Below are positions 24,641 through 33,526 of a stretch of DNA of 64,000 nucleotides, in pieces. How positions within the stretch are numbered: the first letter of the stretch is position 1; every line of letters starts with the position of its first letter. The DNA lies in assembly GCF_020026925.1 (NCBI RefSeq), contig NZ_JAIQDW010000009.1:1-64000 (forward strand). Direction: 5' to 3'. The notes under the pieces are model-generated. The model was not told the origin of the DNA. It ran no database searches and saw only the letters and a program-made list of their open reading frames with translations. This stretch comes from Flavobacterium hibisci. Its GTDB lineage: Bacteria; Bacteroidota; Bacteroidia; Flavobacteriales; Flavobacteriaceae. Position numbers and translations under genes: made by a program.

Positions 24641-26701
24641 TTAGCTTTGAATTTTCTCTAAATCTAATAAAAAACTAAATTCCTTTGCTAAGTCTTTTAA
24701 AGCCTGAAAACGTCCTGAAGCCCCTCCATGACCAGCATCCATATTAGTATCCAGAAACAATACATTATCGTTTGTTTTTAGATTTCTAAGTTTTGCCACC
24801 CATTTAGCAGGCTCCCAGTACTGAACCTGAGAATCATGTAATCCGGTAGAGACATACATATTAGGATATTTTTGCTCTTTTACATTATCATACGGCGAAT
24901 AGGATAACATATAATCATAATATTTTTTATTGTTTGGGTTGCCCCATTCGTCATATTCCCCTGTTGTCAATGGAATACTATCATCAAGCATAGTTGTCAC
25001 AACATCTACAAAAGGAACCTGAGCAATAACCCCGTTGTATAATTCCGGTGCCTCATTCGCTATAACTCCCATCAAAAGTCCTCCTGCAGAGCCTCCTTCT
25101 GCATACAAATGTTTCGCAGAAGTATATTTCTCGTTTATTACAAATTTAGAGCAATCGATGAAATCTGTAAAGGTATTTTTCTTTTTTAACAGTTTTCCAT
25201 CTTCGTACCATTGTCTTCCTAAGTCTTCACCTCCCCTTACATGAGCGATTGCGTACACAAATCCGCGGTCAAGTAAAGAAAGCCTTGTTGAAGAAAAATA
25301 AGTTTCCATCGTAATCCCATAAGATCCATATGCATAAAGCAGCAACGGATTTTTACCATCTCTCTCCAATCCTTTTCGATAAACCATCGAAATTGGGATT
25401 TTCACGCCATCTCTGGCAGTTGCCCAGACTCTTTCTTCGATGTAATTGTTTTTATCAAATTTCCCTCCTAAAACCTCTTGTTCTTTTAAGATTTCTTTGG
25501 TTTTGGTTTTCATATTAAAATCAATTACAGATGATGGTGTTGCCAGTGATTGGTAGCTATAACGCAATACATCTGTATCAAAATCAATATTGGTTGTGGT
25601 ATAAGCATTATAGGTTTCGCTTCCAAAAGGCAAATAATAATCTGGTTCACCATTCCACGGCATTATCCGGATGTGATTTAATCCATTCGAACGCTCTTCT
25701 ACAACTAAGTAATTTTTGAATATTTCGATATCTTCCAATAAGACATCTTCACGATGTGGAATAAGGTCTTTCCAGAATTTTTTTTCGGTTCTGTTTTCAG
25801 GCGTTTTCATCAGCTTAAAATTCGTCGCCTTGTCTTTATTCGTCAAAATATAAAATGAATCTTCGTAATGAGAAATACTATATTCTAAACCACGAACACG
25901 AGGCTGAAACACTTCAAATTCACCATCGGGATTATCAGAGTTTAAAATTCTGTATTCCGTTGTTAAAGTACTCCCTGAACCAATCACTATATATTTTCTG
26001 GATTTTTCTTTGCTTATCGAAACACTAAATGTATCATCGGTTTCATTGAAAACCAAAGCATCCGCTGCAGAATCTGAATTTAATTTATGTCTGAATACTT
26101 TATCTGACCGCAAGGTTACTTCGTCTTGTCTGACATAGAAAATAGTAGTATTATCATTTGCCCAAACTGATTCCCCGGTTACATTTTCGATTTTCTCGGG
26201 CAGGATTTCTCCGGTTTCCAAATTTTTAATCTGAATGGTGTAAATTCTTCTTCCTACAATATCAACACTAAAAGTGGCAAATTTGTTATCCGGACTTACA
26301 CTTAAGCCTCCTAATTTAAAATACGCATGACCTTTTGCCAATTCGTTACAATTGAACATAATCTCTTCTTCAGCAGAAAGACTTCCTTTTTTTCTTGAGA
26401 AAATGGGATAATCCTGTCCTGTTTCAAAACGGGTAATATAATAATAACCATTGTAAAAGTAAGGAACAGACGAATCATCTTCTTTAATTCTTGCTTTCAT
26501 TTCCTCATACAAAGATTCCTGTAAATCTTTTGTATGTGCAGTCATTTTTTGATAATAATCGTTTTCCTTATTCAGGTAATCAATAACTTCAGGATTCTCT
26601 CTGTCATTTAGCCAGAAATAATTATCGATGCGGGTTTCTTTATGCTTTTTTAATAATTTTGGAATTTCTTTTGCTTTTGGAGCTACTATATCGTTTAGCA
26701 T
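24641..26701 (-). CDS. S9 family prolyl oligopeptidase (oligopeptidase B-like)
   Basis: A 686-residue serine peptidase. The N-terminal two-thirds form the seven-bladed propeller; the last third is an alpha/beta hydrolase with the nucleophile in YAEGGSAGGLLMG, the aspartate near VSTGLHDSQVQYWEP and the histidine in DAGHGGASGRFQ. The wording DRENPEVIDYLNKENDYY near the N-terminus is characteristic of oligopeptidase B, which cleaves after basic residues in small peptides. There is no signal peptide, so it should be cytoplasmic. It is monocistronic. Confidence 0.93.
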   Translation of the reverse strand: MLNDIVAPKAKEIPKLLKKHKETRIDNYFWLNDRENPEVIDYLNKENDYYQKMTAHTKDLQESLYEEMKARIKEDDSSVPYFYNGYYYITRFETGQDYPIFSRKKGSLSAEEEIMFNCNELAKGHAYFKLGGLSVSPDNKFATFSVDIVGRRIYTIQIKNLETGEILPEKIENVTGESVWANDNTTIFYVRQDEVTLRSDKVFRHKLNSDSAADALVFNETDDTFSVSISKEKSRKYIVIGSGSTLTTEYRILNSDNPDGEFEVFQPRVRGLEYSISHYEDSFYILTNKDKATNFKLMKTPENRTEKKFWKDLIPHREDVLLEDIEIFKNYLVVEERSNGLNHIRIMPWNGEPDYYLPFGSETYNAYTTTNIDFDTDVLRYSYQSLATPSSVIDFNMKTKTKEILKEQEVLGGKFDKNNYIEERVWATARDGVKIPISMVYRKGLERDGKNPLLLYAYGSYGITMETYFSSTRLSLLDRGFVYAIAHVRGGEDLGRQWYEDGKLLKKKNTFTDFIDCSKFVINEKYTSAKHLYAEGGSAGGLLMGVIANEAPELYNGVIAQVPFVDVVTTMLDDSIPLTTGEYDEWGNPNNKKYYDYMLSYSPYDNVKEQKYPNMYVSTGLHDSQVQYWEPAKWVAKLRNLKTNDNVLFLDTNMDAGHGGASGRFQALKDLAKEFSFLLDLEKIQS

Positions 26702-26792
26702 TTATTTAATTAGGCATTAGTTTTTAAATATAAAGAGCAAAAATAACACAATCACAACAGAACGAAAATTAATTTTTTCATAAAATATTCTA

Positions 26793-26822
26793 TTGTTTTC
26801 ATATAGCAATATACTAATTTTG
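26793..26822 (+). promoter_or_regulatory. Bacteroidota promoter for the YbaB gene
   Basis: TTG at 26793-26795, a 19-bp spacer, then TAATTTTG at 26815-26822: an exact consensus match. The ATG is 26 bp downstream. Confidence 0.75.
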
Positions 26823-26848
26823 TATGAAATAATTTAAAATAAGCAAAA

Positions 26849-27169
26849 ATGGATTTAATGGGAATGATGGGCAAACTTAAAGAAACCCAGCAAAAAATTG
26901 AAGATACAAAAAAACGCCTGGATACTGTTTTAATTAACGAACAAAGCGCTGACGGATTATTGAAAATTACTATTACAGCCAGCCGAAAAATAAAAACAAT
27001 TTCTATCGATGATTCATTACTTGAAGATAAGGAACAGTTAGAAGATTATTTAATTGTAACCCTGAATAAAGCTATCGAAAAAGCAACAAGCGTAAACGAG
27101 CAAGAACTTGATGCAGTTGCAAAAATGGATATGCCGATGATTCCCGGAATGGATAATCTTTTTAAGTAA
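26849..27169 (+). CDS. YbaB/EbfC family nucleoid-associated protein
   Basis: A 106-residue DNA-binding protein. The N-terminal helix [20 protein letters not shown] leads to a beta sheet ([20 protein letters not shown]) and a C-terminal helix ending in [14 protein letters not shown], matching the EbfC fold that binds DNA as a tweezer-like dimer. It is often next to recR and dnaX in other phyla, but stands alone here. Length and start are typical. Confidence 0.9.
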   Translation: MDLMGMMGKLKETQQKIEDTKKRLDTVLINEQSADGLLKITITASRKIKTISIDDSLLEDKEQLEDYLIVTLNKAIEKATSVNEQELDAVAKMDMPMIPGMDNLFK

Positions 27170-27181
27170 AAAGTTAAAAAC

Positions 27182-27234
27182 GTTTCAGGTTTCAGGTTTC
27201 AAGTTAATCGCAATGCGAACCTGAAACCTGAAAC
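27182..27234. repeat. Perfect 17-bp heptamer-built inverted repeat between convergent genes
   Basis: GTTTCAGGTTTCAGGTT (27182-27198) and AACCTGAAACCTGAAAC (27218-27234) are exact complements over a 19-nt loop. Each arm is a tandem array of GTTTCAG. Its place between converging genes suggests a terminator role, but there is no long T tract. Confidence 0.75.
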
Positions 27235-27239
27235 TAAAC

Positions 27240-28259
27240 TTAAAACTTCTGAAGTGTATCCATCACATAAGTGTGCATAACTTCTTTATAATCCAAATGA
27301 GTAACAATTCGAAGTTTATTGCTTCCCATTGAACTTATTAAAATATTCTTCTGTTTCAATTTTTCTATTAAAAGCTGATCACTGTAACCTTCAGCCAATG
27401 AAAAAATCAAAATATTAGTTTCAACTGGCTCGATCGCAGCCACCCATGGTTTTGTTTTTAAAACTGATGCAATTTCCTTAGCTCTTCGATGATCTTCGGC
27501 CATTCGTTCAATATTATGCGCTAAGGCATATAATCCTCCGGCGGCTAAATAACCAACCTGACGCATTCCGCCTCCCAATATCTTCCTGATTCTTAACGCC
27601 CTGTGAATATCTGCTTTGGTTCCCAGTAAAATAGAACCTATCGGAGCCCCTAAACCTTTTGACAAACAAACTGAAATAGTATCGAAAATCGCTCCAAATT
27701 CTTTCGGATTTTGTCTTTTTGCGACCAAGGCATTCCAAATTCTGGCGCCATCTAAATGAAACTTTAAATTATTGGCATCACAAACTTTTTTTATTTCTCT
27801 TAAATCTTCTAATTCATAGCAGGCACCGCCCCCTTTATTCGTAGTGTTTTCTACACAAACCAAAGTCGTTAACGGACTGTGATAAAACTCGGGATCATTT
27901 ATGGCTGCAGCGACCTGAGCAGCATTTATCATACCACGGTCTCCATCCAGCAAACAGCATGATACGCCACTATTGAAAGAAACACCCCCACCCTCATAGT
28001 TATAAATATGCGCATATTTATCAGCAATTAATTGTTCTCCAGGCTGCGTATGCAGTTTAATTGCGGTTTGATTTGCCATAGTTCCTGAAGGAAAAAAAAG
28101 TCCAGCTTCCATTCCAAAAAAATCAGCCACCCTGGTTTCTAATTCGATAACCGTCGGATCTTGTCTGTATACATCGTCGCCAACATGAGCGTTGAACATA
28201 TACTGCAGCATTTCGTATGAAGGTTTGGTAATGGTATCGCTAATTAAATTTATTTCCAT
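27240..28259 (-). CDS. Low-specificity L-threonine aldolase
   Basis: A 339-residue PLP enzyme that splits L-threonine or allo-threonine into glycine and acetaldehyde. The family opening MEINLISDTITKPSYEML, GDDVYRQDPTV, the aspartate region FHLDGARIWNA and the PLP lysine in SVCLSKGLGAPIGS are all present, with the C-terminal domain complete. Length is standard. It is convergent with ybaB and divergent from prfB. Confidence 0.93.
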   Translation of the reverse strand: MEINLISDTITKPSYEMLQYMFNAHVGDDVYRQDPTVIELETRVADFFGMEAGLFFPSGTMANQTAIKLHTQPGEQLIADKYAHIYNYEGGGVSFNSGVSCCLLDGDRGMINAAQVAAAINDPEFYHSPLTTLVCVENTTNKGGGACYELEDLREIKKVCDANNLKFHLDGARIWNALVAKRQNPKEFGAIFDTISVCLSKGLGAPIGSILLGTKADIHRALRIRKILGGGMRQVGYLAAGGLYALAHNIERMAEDHRRAKEIASVLKTKPWVAAIEPVETNILIFSLAEGYSDQLLIEKLKQKNILISSMGSNKLRIVTHLDYKEVMHTYVMDTLQKF

Positions 28260-28397
28260 ATTCTAAAAACTATATCTTATTTTTGTACAGCAAAATTACG
28301 TATTACTGTTAGTTATTAGCTGCGAGTTTTAATAAATTTTAACTTGTACCAAATTAACGTAATATTTGTAAAAAACATATAAAACTATTATTAATTT

Positions 28398-29496
28398 ATG
28401 ACAACAGCCGAACAAGTAAAAGGTATTGTGGAGCGCCTTGGTGCGTTGAGGAGGTATCTTTGACGTTGATGCCAAGCTAATCGAAATTGCAAACGAAGAA
28501 GAAAAAACTTTTGCTCCTGATTTTTGGAACAAACCAAAAGAAGCAGAAATAATTGTAAAAAATCTTCGAAACAAGAAAAAATGGATTGAAGATTATAACA
28601 AAGCAGTCGAACTTACAGATGAACTCCAGCTCGCTTATGATTTTTATAAAGAAGGAGAACTTTCTGTTGAAGAGTTAGATGAAAATTACAACGCAACCCA
28701 GCTGCACATTGAGAACATCGAATTCAAAAACATGCTTTCTGACGAAGGCGACAGTTTAAGCGCTGTAGTTCAGATTACTGCCGGTGCTGGTGGAACAGAA
28801 AGTTGTGACTGGGCCGGAATGTTAATGCGTATGTACATGATGTGGGGAGAAAGTTATGGGTATAAAATAAAAGAACTTAACTTTCAGGAAGGTGATGTTG
28901 CCGGTATCAAAACTGTAACATTAGAATTTGAAGGTGATTATTCTTTTGGTTACCTAAAAGGAGAAAACGGGGTACATCGTTTGGTTCGAATTTCGCCTTT
29001 TGACAGTAATGCCAAACGTCATACATCATTTGTATCCGTTTATGTTTATCCGCTTGTTGATGACAGTATCGAAATTGACATTAATCCTGCCGATATTGAA
29101 ATTACAACCTCACGTTCGAGTGGTGCGGGAGGACAGAATGTAAATAAGGTTGAAACCAAAGTTCAGCTGGTCCACAAACCAACCGGAATACAGATTCAGT
29201 GTTCTGAAACGAGATCTCAGCAGGACAACCGACAGCGTGCTATGCAAATGCTTCGCTCTCAATTGTATGAAATCGAATTAAAGAAACAGCAGGCCCAACG
29301 CGCCGATATCGAAGCCGGCAAAATGAAAATCGAATGGGGTTCGCAAATACGTAATTACGTAATGCAGCCTTACAAATTAGTTAAGGATGTTCGTACTGGC
29401 TATGAAACCAGTGATGTTGATGGCGTTATGAACGGAAATCTTGACCCATTTCTTAAAGCATATTTAATGATGATGGGACAAAAAGAAGAAGAATAA
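28398..29496 (+). CDS. prfB: Peptide chain release factor 2, with programmed +1 frameshift
   Basis: RF2 ends translation at UAA and UGA. Reading starts at ATG 28398 ([15 protein letters not shown]) and meets TGA at codon 22 (28461-28463). The site reads AGGAGGTATCTTTGAC: an internal Shine-Dalgarno, then CTT TGA C, the classic RF2 autoregulatory frameshift signal. After a +1 shift the frame continues as [13 protein letters not shown] and runs to 29496, giving about 365 residues. The peptidyl-tRNA hydrolysis motif GGQ is in [18 protein letters not shown]; an anticodon-like SPF stop-recognition tripeptide is in [14 protein letters not shown]. The frame is intact apart from the programmed site. 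Confidence 0.96.
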
Positions 29497-29506
29497 ATAG
29501 TATTTT

Positions 29507-29573
29507 CAAGGTTCAGATTAAGTATTCAGGCACAGTTTTGTATTTACAATAACCTGAAGCCTGAAACTTGAAG
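29507..29573. repeat. Degenerate inverted repeat between prfB and msrB
   Basis: TTCAAGGTTCAG ... TTCAGG on the left pairs imperfectly with CCTGAAGCCTGAAACTTGAA on the right. The CTGAAAC/GTTTCAG wording matches the repeats at 20169 and 27182. Confidence 0.5.
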
Positions 29574-29596
29574 CATTTAACTAAAAATAAAAAGTT

Positions 29597-30043
29597 ATGA
29601 TAAAATGGGCAGATGTAATTCATTTTACAAATAAAGGAAATCCAACTCCGGATAAAAGAGTGGAAAAAACGGAGGAAGAATGGAAACAATCATTGACTCC
29701 CGAAGAATTTCAGGTAACACGCCTAAAAGGAACTGAAAGATCATTTAGTTCTGAAATGTGCAGTTTATTTGAACCTGGAATTTACGAATGTAAATGCTGC
29801 GGCACTTTGCTTTTTGATGCTTCTGAAAAATTTGAATCAGGAACTGGCTGGCCGTCTTTTACTCAGCCGGTCAAAGAAAATGCAATTGCCTATCATGCCG
29901 ACAAATCATACGGAATGATTCGGGTTGAAGTAGTATGTAATACCTGCGATGCGCATTTGGGTCATGTTTTTCCTGATGGACCTCAACCAAGCGGTTTACG
30001 ATATTGTATTAATGCTGTTTCTCTTACCAAAGTTAAAGAGTAA
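29597..30043 (+). CDS. msrB: Peptide-methionine (R)-S-oxide reductase MsrB
   Basis: A 148-residue repair enzyme that reduces methionine-R-sulfoxide in proteins. Two zinc-binding CxxC pairs (CKCCGTLLF, CNTCDAHLGHVF), the substrate motif GTGWPSF and the catalytic cysteine in GLRYCINAVSL are present. It has no signal peptide, so it is probably cytoplasmic. It lies about 100 bp after prfB and is followed by a strong terminator. Confidence 0.95.
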   Translation: MIKWADVIHFTNKGNPTPDKRVEKTEEEWKQSLTPEEFQVTRLKGTERSFSSEMCSLFEPGIYECKCCGTLLFDASEKFESGTGWPSFTQPVKENAIAYHADKSYGMIRVEVVCNTCDAHLGHVFPDGPQPSGLRYCINAVSLTKVKE

Positions 30044-30064
30044 AAGTAAGAAGCTACTATTAAT

Positions 30065-30101
30065 AAAGCGATTCATCGTAAAAAATGAATCGCTTTTTTT
30101 T
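30065..30101 (+). terminator. Rho-independent terminator after msrB
   Basis: AAAGCGATTCAT and ATGAATCGCTTT form a perfect 12-bp stem with an 8-nt loop and a T tract. Confidence 0.85.
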
Positions 30102-30619
30102 GTTTTAAATTTATTCCAATAAGTACAAATAAGATCGAAAATCTCTTTAGCAAAAAATATTATTTTTAAAACTTACCCTGTTAATATTTCATTTACAGGA
30201 TGTTAATCTTAAAAAGCAAAATTTAGCTCATATCATTTATTTCTTCTAAGAAAATTATAGAATTAAGTTAAATAAAAGTAAGATGCCTTATTAGAAATAT
30301 CCACATTAACCTACAAATTTCCCTAAACTAAAAAACATACAATTAAACATTTAATTATCAACCAATTAAACAGCAAAACACGATAAAGTATTAAAACAAA
30401 AATCCTTCATTAGCTATCAGCTTTTAAATAACCAAACATTAACACATAATTAATAATTTACCAAACAATTATCAATTCAATTATTTAAATGTTAAAAAAA
30501 ATAATTTTAAAGCTTTTAATTAAAAATATATTTGAAAAACTTCAAAACAGGATTAGGTAATTTAAATCTAATTTATTTTATTTGGCAAAAATTAATCCTT
30601 AATCAATTTAATCCAATAA
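30102..30619. other. Long AT-rich, G-poor gap before lpxD
   Basis: No gene is seen. The stretch 30301-30480 has 5 G against 37 C on the plus strand, the rest being A and T. Two of the three 60-base lines have no G at all. Such a segment would be nearly unstructured as RNA. It may be an untranslated leader or promoter region for lpxD. Confidence 0.6.
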
Positions 30620-31618
30620 ATGAAATCCTATTCAATTCAAGAAATTAACGAAGTTATAAATGGTGAAATTTACGGTAACACATCTCAAGTTATAACCGGA
30701 ACTGAGCAATTAGAAAAAGCAACGAATTCTGAAATTTCATTTATAGGGAATAAAAAATACGAAAAATTTTGGGAAGCTTCAAAAGCCCCTGTAGCAGTTG
30801 TTAATGAAGACATCTCTATTGAACCCGGGAATAATCGTGCTTTCATTAAAGTTAAAAATGCTGATCTTGCCATGTCTCAAATTTTGGCACTTTTTGCTCC
30901 TCCAACTCCAATATTTCATAATGAAATTCACAGAACAGCAGTTATAGACGAAACAGCTGTTATTGGCGAAGGAACCAAAATTGGAGCGGGGTGTTATATT
31001 GGTCCAAAAGTAGAAATTGCTGCTAATGTTACTATTTATCCAAATGTTACTATTCTGGATGAATGCACAATCGGAAAAAATACTGTTATCTGGTCCGGAG
31101 CTGTAGTTCGCGAACGCTGCCATATTGGTAATGACTGTATAATTCATCCAAATGCAACCATTGGTGCCGATGGTTTTGGATTCCGCCCATGTAAAGAAAA
31201 AGGTTTGGTAAAAATTCCGCAAATTGGAAATGTAATTATTGGAAACGGAGTAGAAATTGGCGCAAATTCATGTGTTGACCGTGGGAAATTCAGTTCAACC
31301 GTTCTTGGTGATGGCTGTAAAATTGATAACTTAGTCCAAATTGGACATAACAGTAACTTAGGCAAGTTTTGTATTATGGCCGGAAACAGCGGTTTAGCCG
31401 GTTCTGTAACCTTAGGCAACGGGGTTATTATTGGCGGAAGCGCATCCATAAAAGATCATACTACTATTGGCGATGGTGCAATTGTAGGTGCCGGTTCAGG
31501 CGTTACCGGAGATATTCCTGCAGGAAAAACAATGTTGGGATATCCTGCTGTTGAAGCTCGTGATGCTTTGAAACAATGGGCAATCTTAAAAAGATTAGTT
31601 TGTGATTCTAAGAAATAA
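30620..31618 (+). CDS. lpxD: UDP-3-O-(3-hydroxyacyl)glucosamine N-acyltransferase LpxD
   Basis: A 332-residue left-handed beta-helix acyltransferase that adds the amide-linked acyl chain in lipid A synthesis. The N-terminal uridine-binding domain (SYSIQEINEVINGEIYGN) is followed by many hexapeptide repeats (TAVIGEGTKIGAGCYIGPKV) and the catalytic histidine region DNLVQIGHNSNLGKFC. The C-terminus ends in the usual helix (EARDALKQWAILKRL). Length is slightly short but normal. This second-copy-like LpxD lies apart from lpxC/lpxA, so a paralogue role is possible. Confidence 0.88.
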   Translation: MKSYSIQEINEVINGEIYGNTSQVITGTEQLEKATNSEISFIGNKKYEKFWEASKAPVAVVNEDISIEPGNNRAFIKVKNADLAMSQILALFAPPTPIFHNEIHRTAVIDETAVIGEGTKIGAGCYIGPKVEIAANVTIYPNVTILDECTIGKNTVIWSGAVVRERCHIGNDCIIHPNATIGADGFGFRPCKEKGLVKIPQIGNVIIGNGVEIGANSCVDRGKFSSTVLGDGCKIDNLVQIGHNSNLGKFCIMAGNSGLAGSVTLGNGVIIGGSASIKDHTTIGDGAIVGAGSGVTGDIPAGKTMLGYPAVEARDALKQWAILKRLVCDSKK

Positions 31619-31639
31619 TTTTAGATTTTAGATTTTAGA
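31619..31639. repeat. Triple heptamer TTTTAGA
   Basis: Three exact tandem copies of TTTTAGA directly after the lpxD stop, followed by a partial copy. Part of the group of 7-nt-period intergenic repeats. Confidence 0.75.
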
Positions 31640-31647
31640 TTTTTATA

Positions 31648-31675
31648 AAAAAACAGAAGCTAGCTTCTGTTTTTT
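31648..31675 (+). terminator. Rho-independent terminator after lpxD
   Basis: AAACAGAAGC and GCTTCTGTTT pair over a 2-nt TA loop, with flanking A and T tracts that let it work in both directions. Confidence 0.85.
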
Positions 31676-31700
31676 ACATCCATAATAGCAAAAAAATAAT

Positions 31701-31907
31701 TTACAAGGCTTCACATTCAAAGCCTAAGATTTTCATTAAAAAAATAATCTCTTTCAATATATCGCTTTCTGATTCAAACCGCAAAATACAGTCACAATCT
31801 TCAAGATCAAAATTCCATTTAGAGTTTGGAAATAACTTATTCAACTTTGGAGTCACTTTTTTCACTTTCGAAATGTTGTCAACATTTGTCCTGAATACAA
31901 AAATCAT
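31701..31907 (-). CDS. Small HMA-like hypothetical protein
   Basis: A 68-residue protein with a beta-alpha-beta pattern (IFVFRTNVDNISKVKKVTPK, NFDLEDCDCILRFES, then a final helix and strand), like small ferredoxin-fold proteins related to heavy-metal-associated domains but without the MxCxxC site. It is the last gene of a leftward group with the DUF3817 and four-span membrane genes (8-bp gap), which a TetR regulator seems to control. Function is unknown. Confidence 0.65.
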   Translation of the reverse strand: MIFVFRTNVDNISKVKKVTPKLNKLFPNSKWNFDLEDCDCILRFESESDILKEIIFLMKILGFECEAL

Positions 31908-31915
31908 AACTATTA

Positions 31916-32224
31916 TTAATTTTGAATTTTACTTAAAATTTTAGAATCAATGTAAAAAGTTCCAAACGGAATTATACAGGCCAAAAGTACTTTCCATGTT
32001 ATTTCTTTAAATTTCCAGTTCTGCTCTACTCCTACGCTCAAAGTATTAAAAACAAAAAGCAGAAACAAAGCTCCGTGAATCGTTCCCACAGATCTCGTTA
32101 AAAAAGGCATTTCAAAAATATATTTCATTGGCATTGCTATAAAAAGCAAAATTAAAAGAGAAGTACCTTCAAGAAATCCAATAATTCGTAATCTTCCGGT
32201 ATTAGTCTGAAGTAAATTTTTCAT
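31916..32224 (-). CDS. DUF3817 membrane protein
   Basis: A 102-residue protein with three hydrophobic spans. RLRIIGFLEGTSLLILLFIA at the N-terminus, VGTIHGALFLLFV in the middle and IPFGTFYIDSKIL near the end are the DUF3817 signature. The family is of unknown function. It is sandwiched tightly between the genes on either side (2-8 bp gaps), so it is co-transcribed with them. Confidence 0.85.
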   Translation of the reverse strand: MKNLLQTNTGRLRIIGFLEGTSLLILLFIAMPMKYIFEMPFLTRSVGTIHGALFLLFVFNTLSVGVEQNWKFKEITWKVLLACIIPFGTFYIDSKILSKIQN

Positions 32225-32226
32225 AA

Positions 32227-32685
32227 TTATCTAAAATAAGGTCGGTTTGCAAGTGGTGAAAAAGGCCACGGAATGGCAATAAAAATGATAAATAAAGCGA
32301 TAGAGAACCACAGAAGCATGGTTTTGAATTTTTGCTCGTCAGAAAGTTTTCTTTTGGCTAAAGCCGAACCAATTGTAATAAAAACTATCCCCGTAAGCAT
32401 TAAAACAATATGAATTATTCCGAAGAATGAAGCATCTAAATTTTGAATTGCTTCTTTAAAGTTTTTCCAGAAATATTTCACAACAGGACTCTGTACATAA
32501 ACTAATATCCCAAAAATTAACTGAATATGGGCAATTGTAGCTGTCCAGTGCCGGATGAGATTCTCTTTTTTGGTAAAAGGAAGTTTTTGAGAGTAACCTT
32601 TGTAAGCAATGTAAATAGAATATAACAAGCTTACCAATACGAACCATCTTGTGAAAGAATGGCATTCTAATAGTGATTGATACAT
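32227..32685 (-). CDS. Four-span membrane protein
   Basis: A 152-residue integral membrane protein with about four spans (FTRWFVLVSLLYSIYIAYKG, IAHIQLIFGILVYV, FFGIIHIVLMLTGIVFITIG, LLWFSIALFIIFIAIPWPFS) and conserved histidines in two of them, as in small haem- or quinone-contacting membrane proteins; that last point is only an analogy. The start at 32685 (MYQSLLECHSF) is preferred over 32709. It is the first gene of the operon and lies 33 bp after a palindromic TetR-type operator. Confidence 0.7.
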   Translation of the reverse strand: MYQSLLECHSFTRWFVLVSLLYSIYIAYKGYSQKLPFTKKENLIRHWTATIAHIQLIFGILVYVQSPVVKYFWKNFKEAIQNLDASFFGIIHIVLMLTGIVFITIGSALAKRKLSDEQKFKTMLLWFSIALFIIFIAIPWPFSPLANRPYFR

Positions 32686-32717
32686 TGTTTTTTGATTTAG
32701 ACAATGCAAATATATTT

Positions 32718-32743
32718 AAAAACATACCAAGTAGTATGTTTTT
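32718..32743. promoter_or_regulatory. Palindromic TetR-type operator
   Basis: AAAAACATAC (32718-32727) and GTATGTTTTT (32734-32743) are perfect complements over a CAAGTA centre. It lies between the stop of the TetR gene and the start of the membrane operon, on the promoter side of the latter. Read leftward it also looks like a stem plus T tract, so termination of the TetR transcript is the alternative. Confidence 0.6.
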
Positions 32744-32752
32744 GAATAAAAA

Positions 32753-33343
32753 TTATTTCAGGCTATTCAAATAGTTTTTAAACTCCTTTAAATAAACCAA
32801 ATAGCATTTTTTATCATCTTGCAATTTTCCAAAATTCCGAATCCCCCAATAGCCGGACATTATAAAAAAAGCTACTTGTTCCCCGTTTACATCCTTCTTT
32901 ATTAATCCGGATTTTTGAGCATTCACAACGGCTTGCACTATAGTAATTTTCCATTGGTTGACCAATTCAAGCAATGCATTGCTAAATTGATTATTCCACG
33001 GTGTCATTTCCTGGGTTAAATTTCCAACCGGACAGCCATATTTTACCTGCAAAAAAGGATCTTCAAGAAGCAAATACGAGATCATATTGTAAAAATCTTC
33101 CAGAGGATTTTCTGAATTTTCAATTGGTCTTATAAAACTTTCCAGCATGGTCGGTTTTAAAATTTCCTCGATAATAGCTACACCCATTTCATCTTTTGTT
33201 TTAAAATGGTAATAAAAAGCCCCTTTTGTAACCTGAGTGGTTGCAATAATATCATCTATACTGGTGGTTTGATATCCTTTTGAATAAATTAATTCAAATG
33301 CTTTCTGAAGAATGGTTAAACGGGTGTTAGCAGCTTTAGACAT
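32753..33343 (-). CDS. TetR/AcrR family regulator
   Basis: A 196-residue repressor. The N-terminal helix-turn-helix is clear: TRLTILQKAFELIYSKGYQT, then SIDDIIATTQVTKGAFYYHF followed by KTKDEM. The ligand-binding half is helical, with FYNMISYLLL and CPVGNLTQEMTPW, a segment frequent in the TetR_C subgroup linked to YxaF/LmrA-like proteins. The ATG at 33343 (MSKAANTR) is favoured; the frame extension to 33424 has no TetR similarity. The adjacent membrane operon with a palindrome in its promoter is the probable target. Confidence 0.9.
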   Translation of the reverse strand: MSKAANTRLTILQKAFELIYSKGYQTTSIDDIIATTQVTKGAFYYHFKTKDEMGVAIIEEILKPTMLESFIRPIENSENPLEDFYNMISYLLLEDPFLQVKYGCPVGNLTQEMTPWNNQFSNALLELVNQWKITIVQAVVNAQKSGLIKKDVNGEQVAFFIMSGYWGIRNFGKLQDDKKCYLVYLKEFKNYLNSLK

Positions 33344-33526
33344 AAGATACTGATTAGTATGAAAAAACAAATTAAGCCAAAAAAAAGAGTTCCCACAAAC
33401 TTCATCCTTAGAATGTACGAGCAACAGACTTTACAATTTTTCATTTTTATACCGATAAGAAGGTCTATTTATTTCAGTCGATTTTGTAAATTAGCCAACA
33501 CTTTTTTGTAAAAAAATCAATATCTT

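Noticed and set aside
30779..31449. Long minus-strand frames opposite lpxD
   Set aside because: They mirror the hexapeptide repeats of LpxD, lack homology and have no start signals.
33344..33424. 27-residue extension of the TetR protein
   Set aside because: It has no family similarity and reads through the promoter area.
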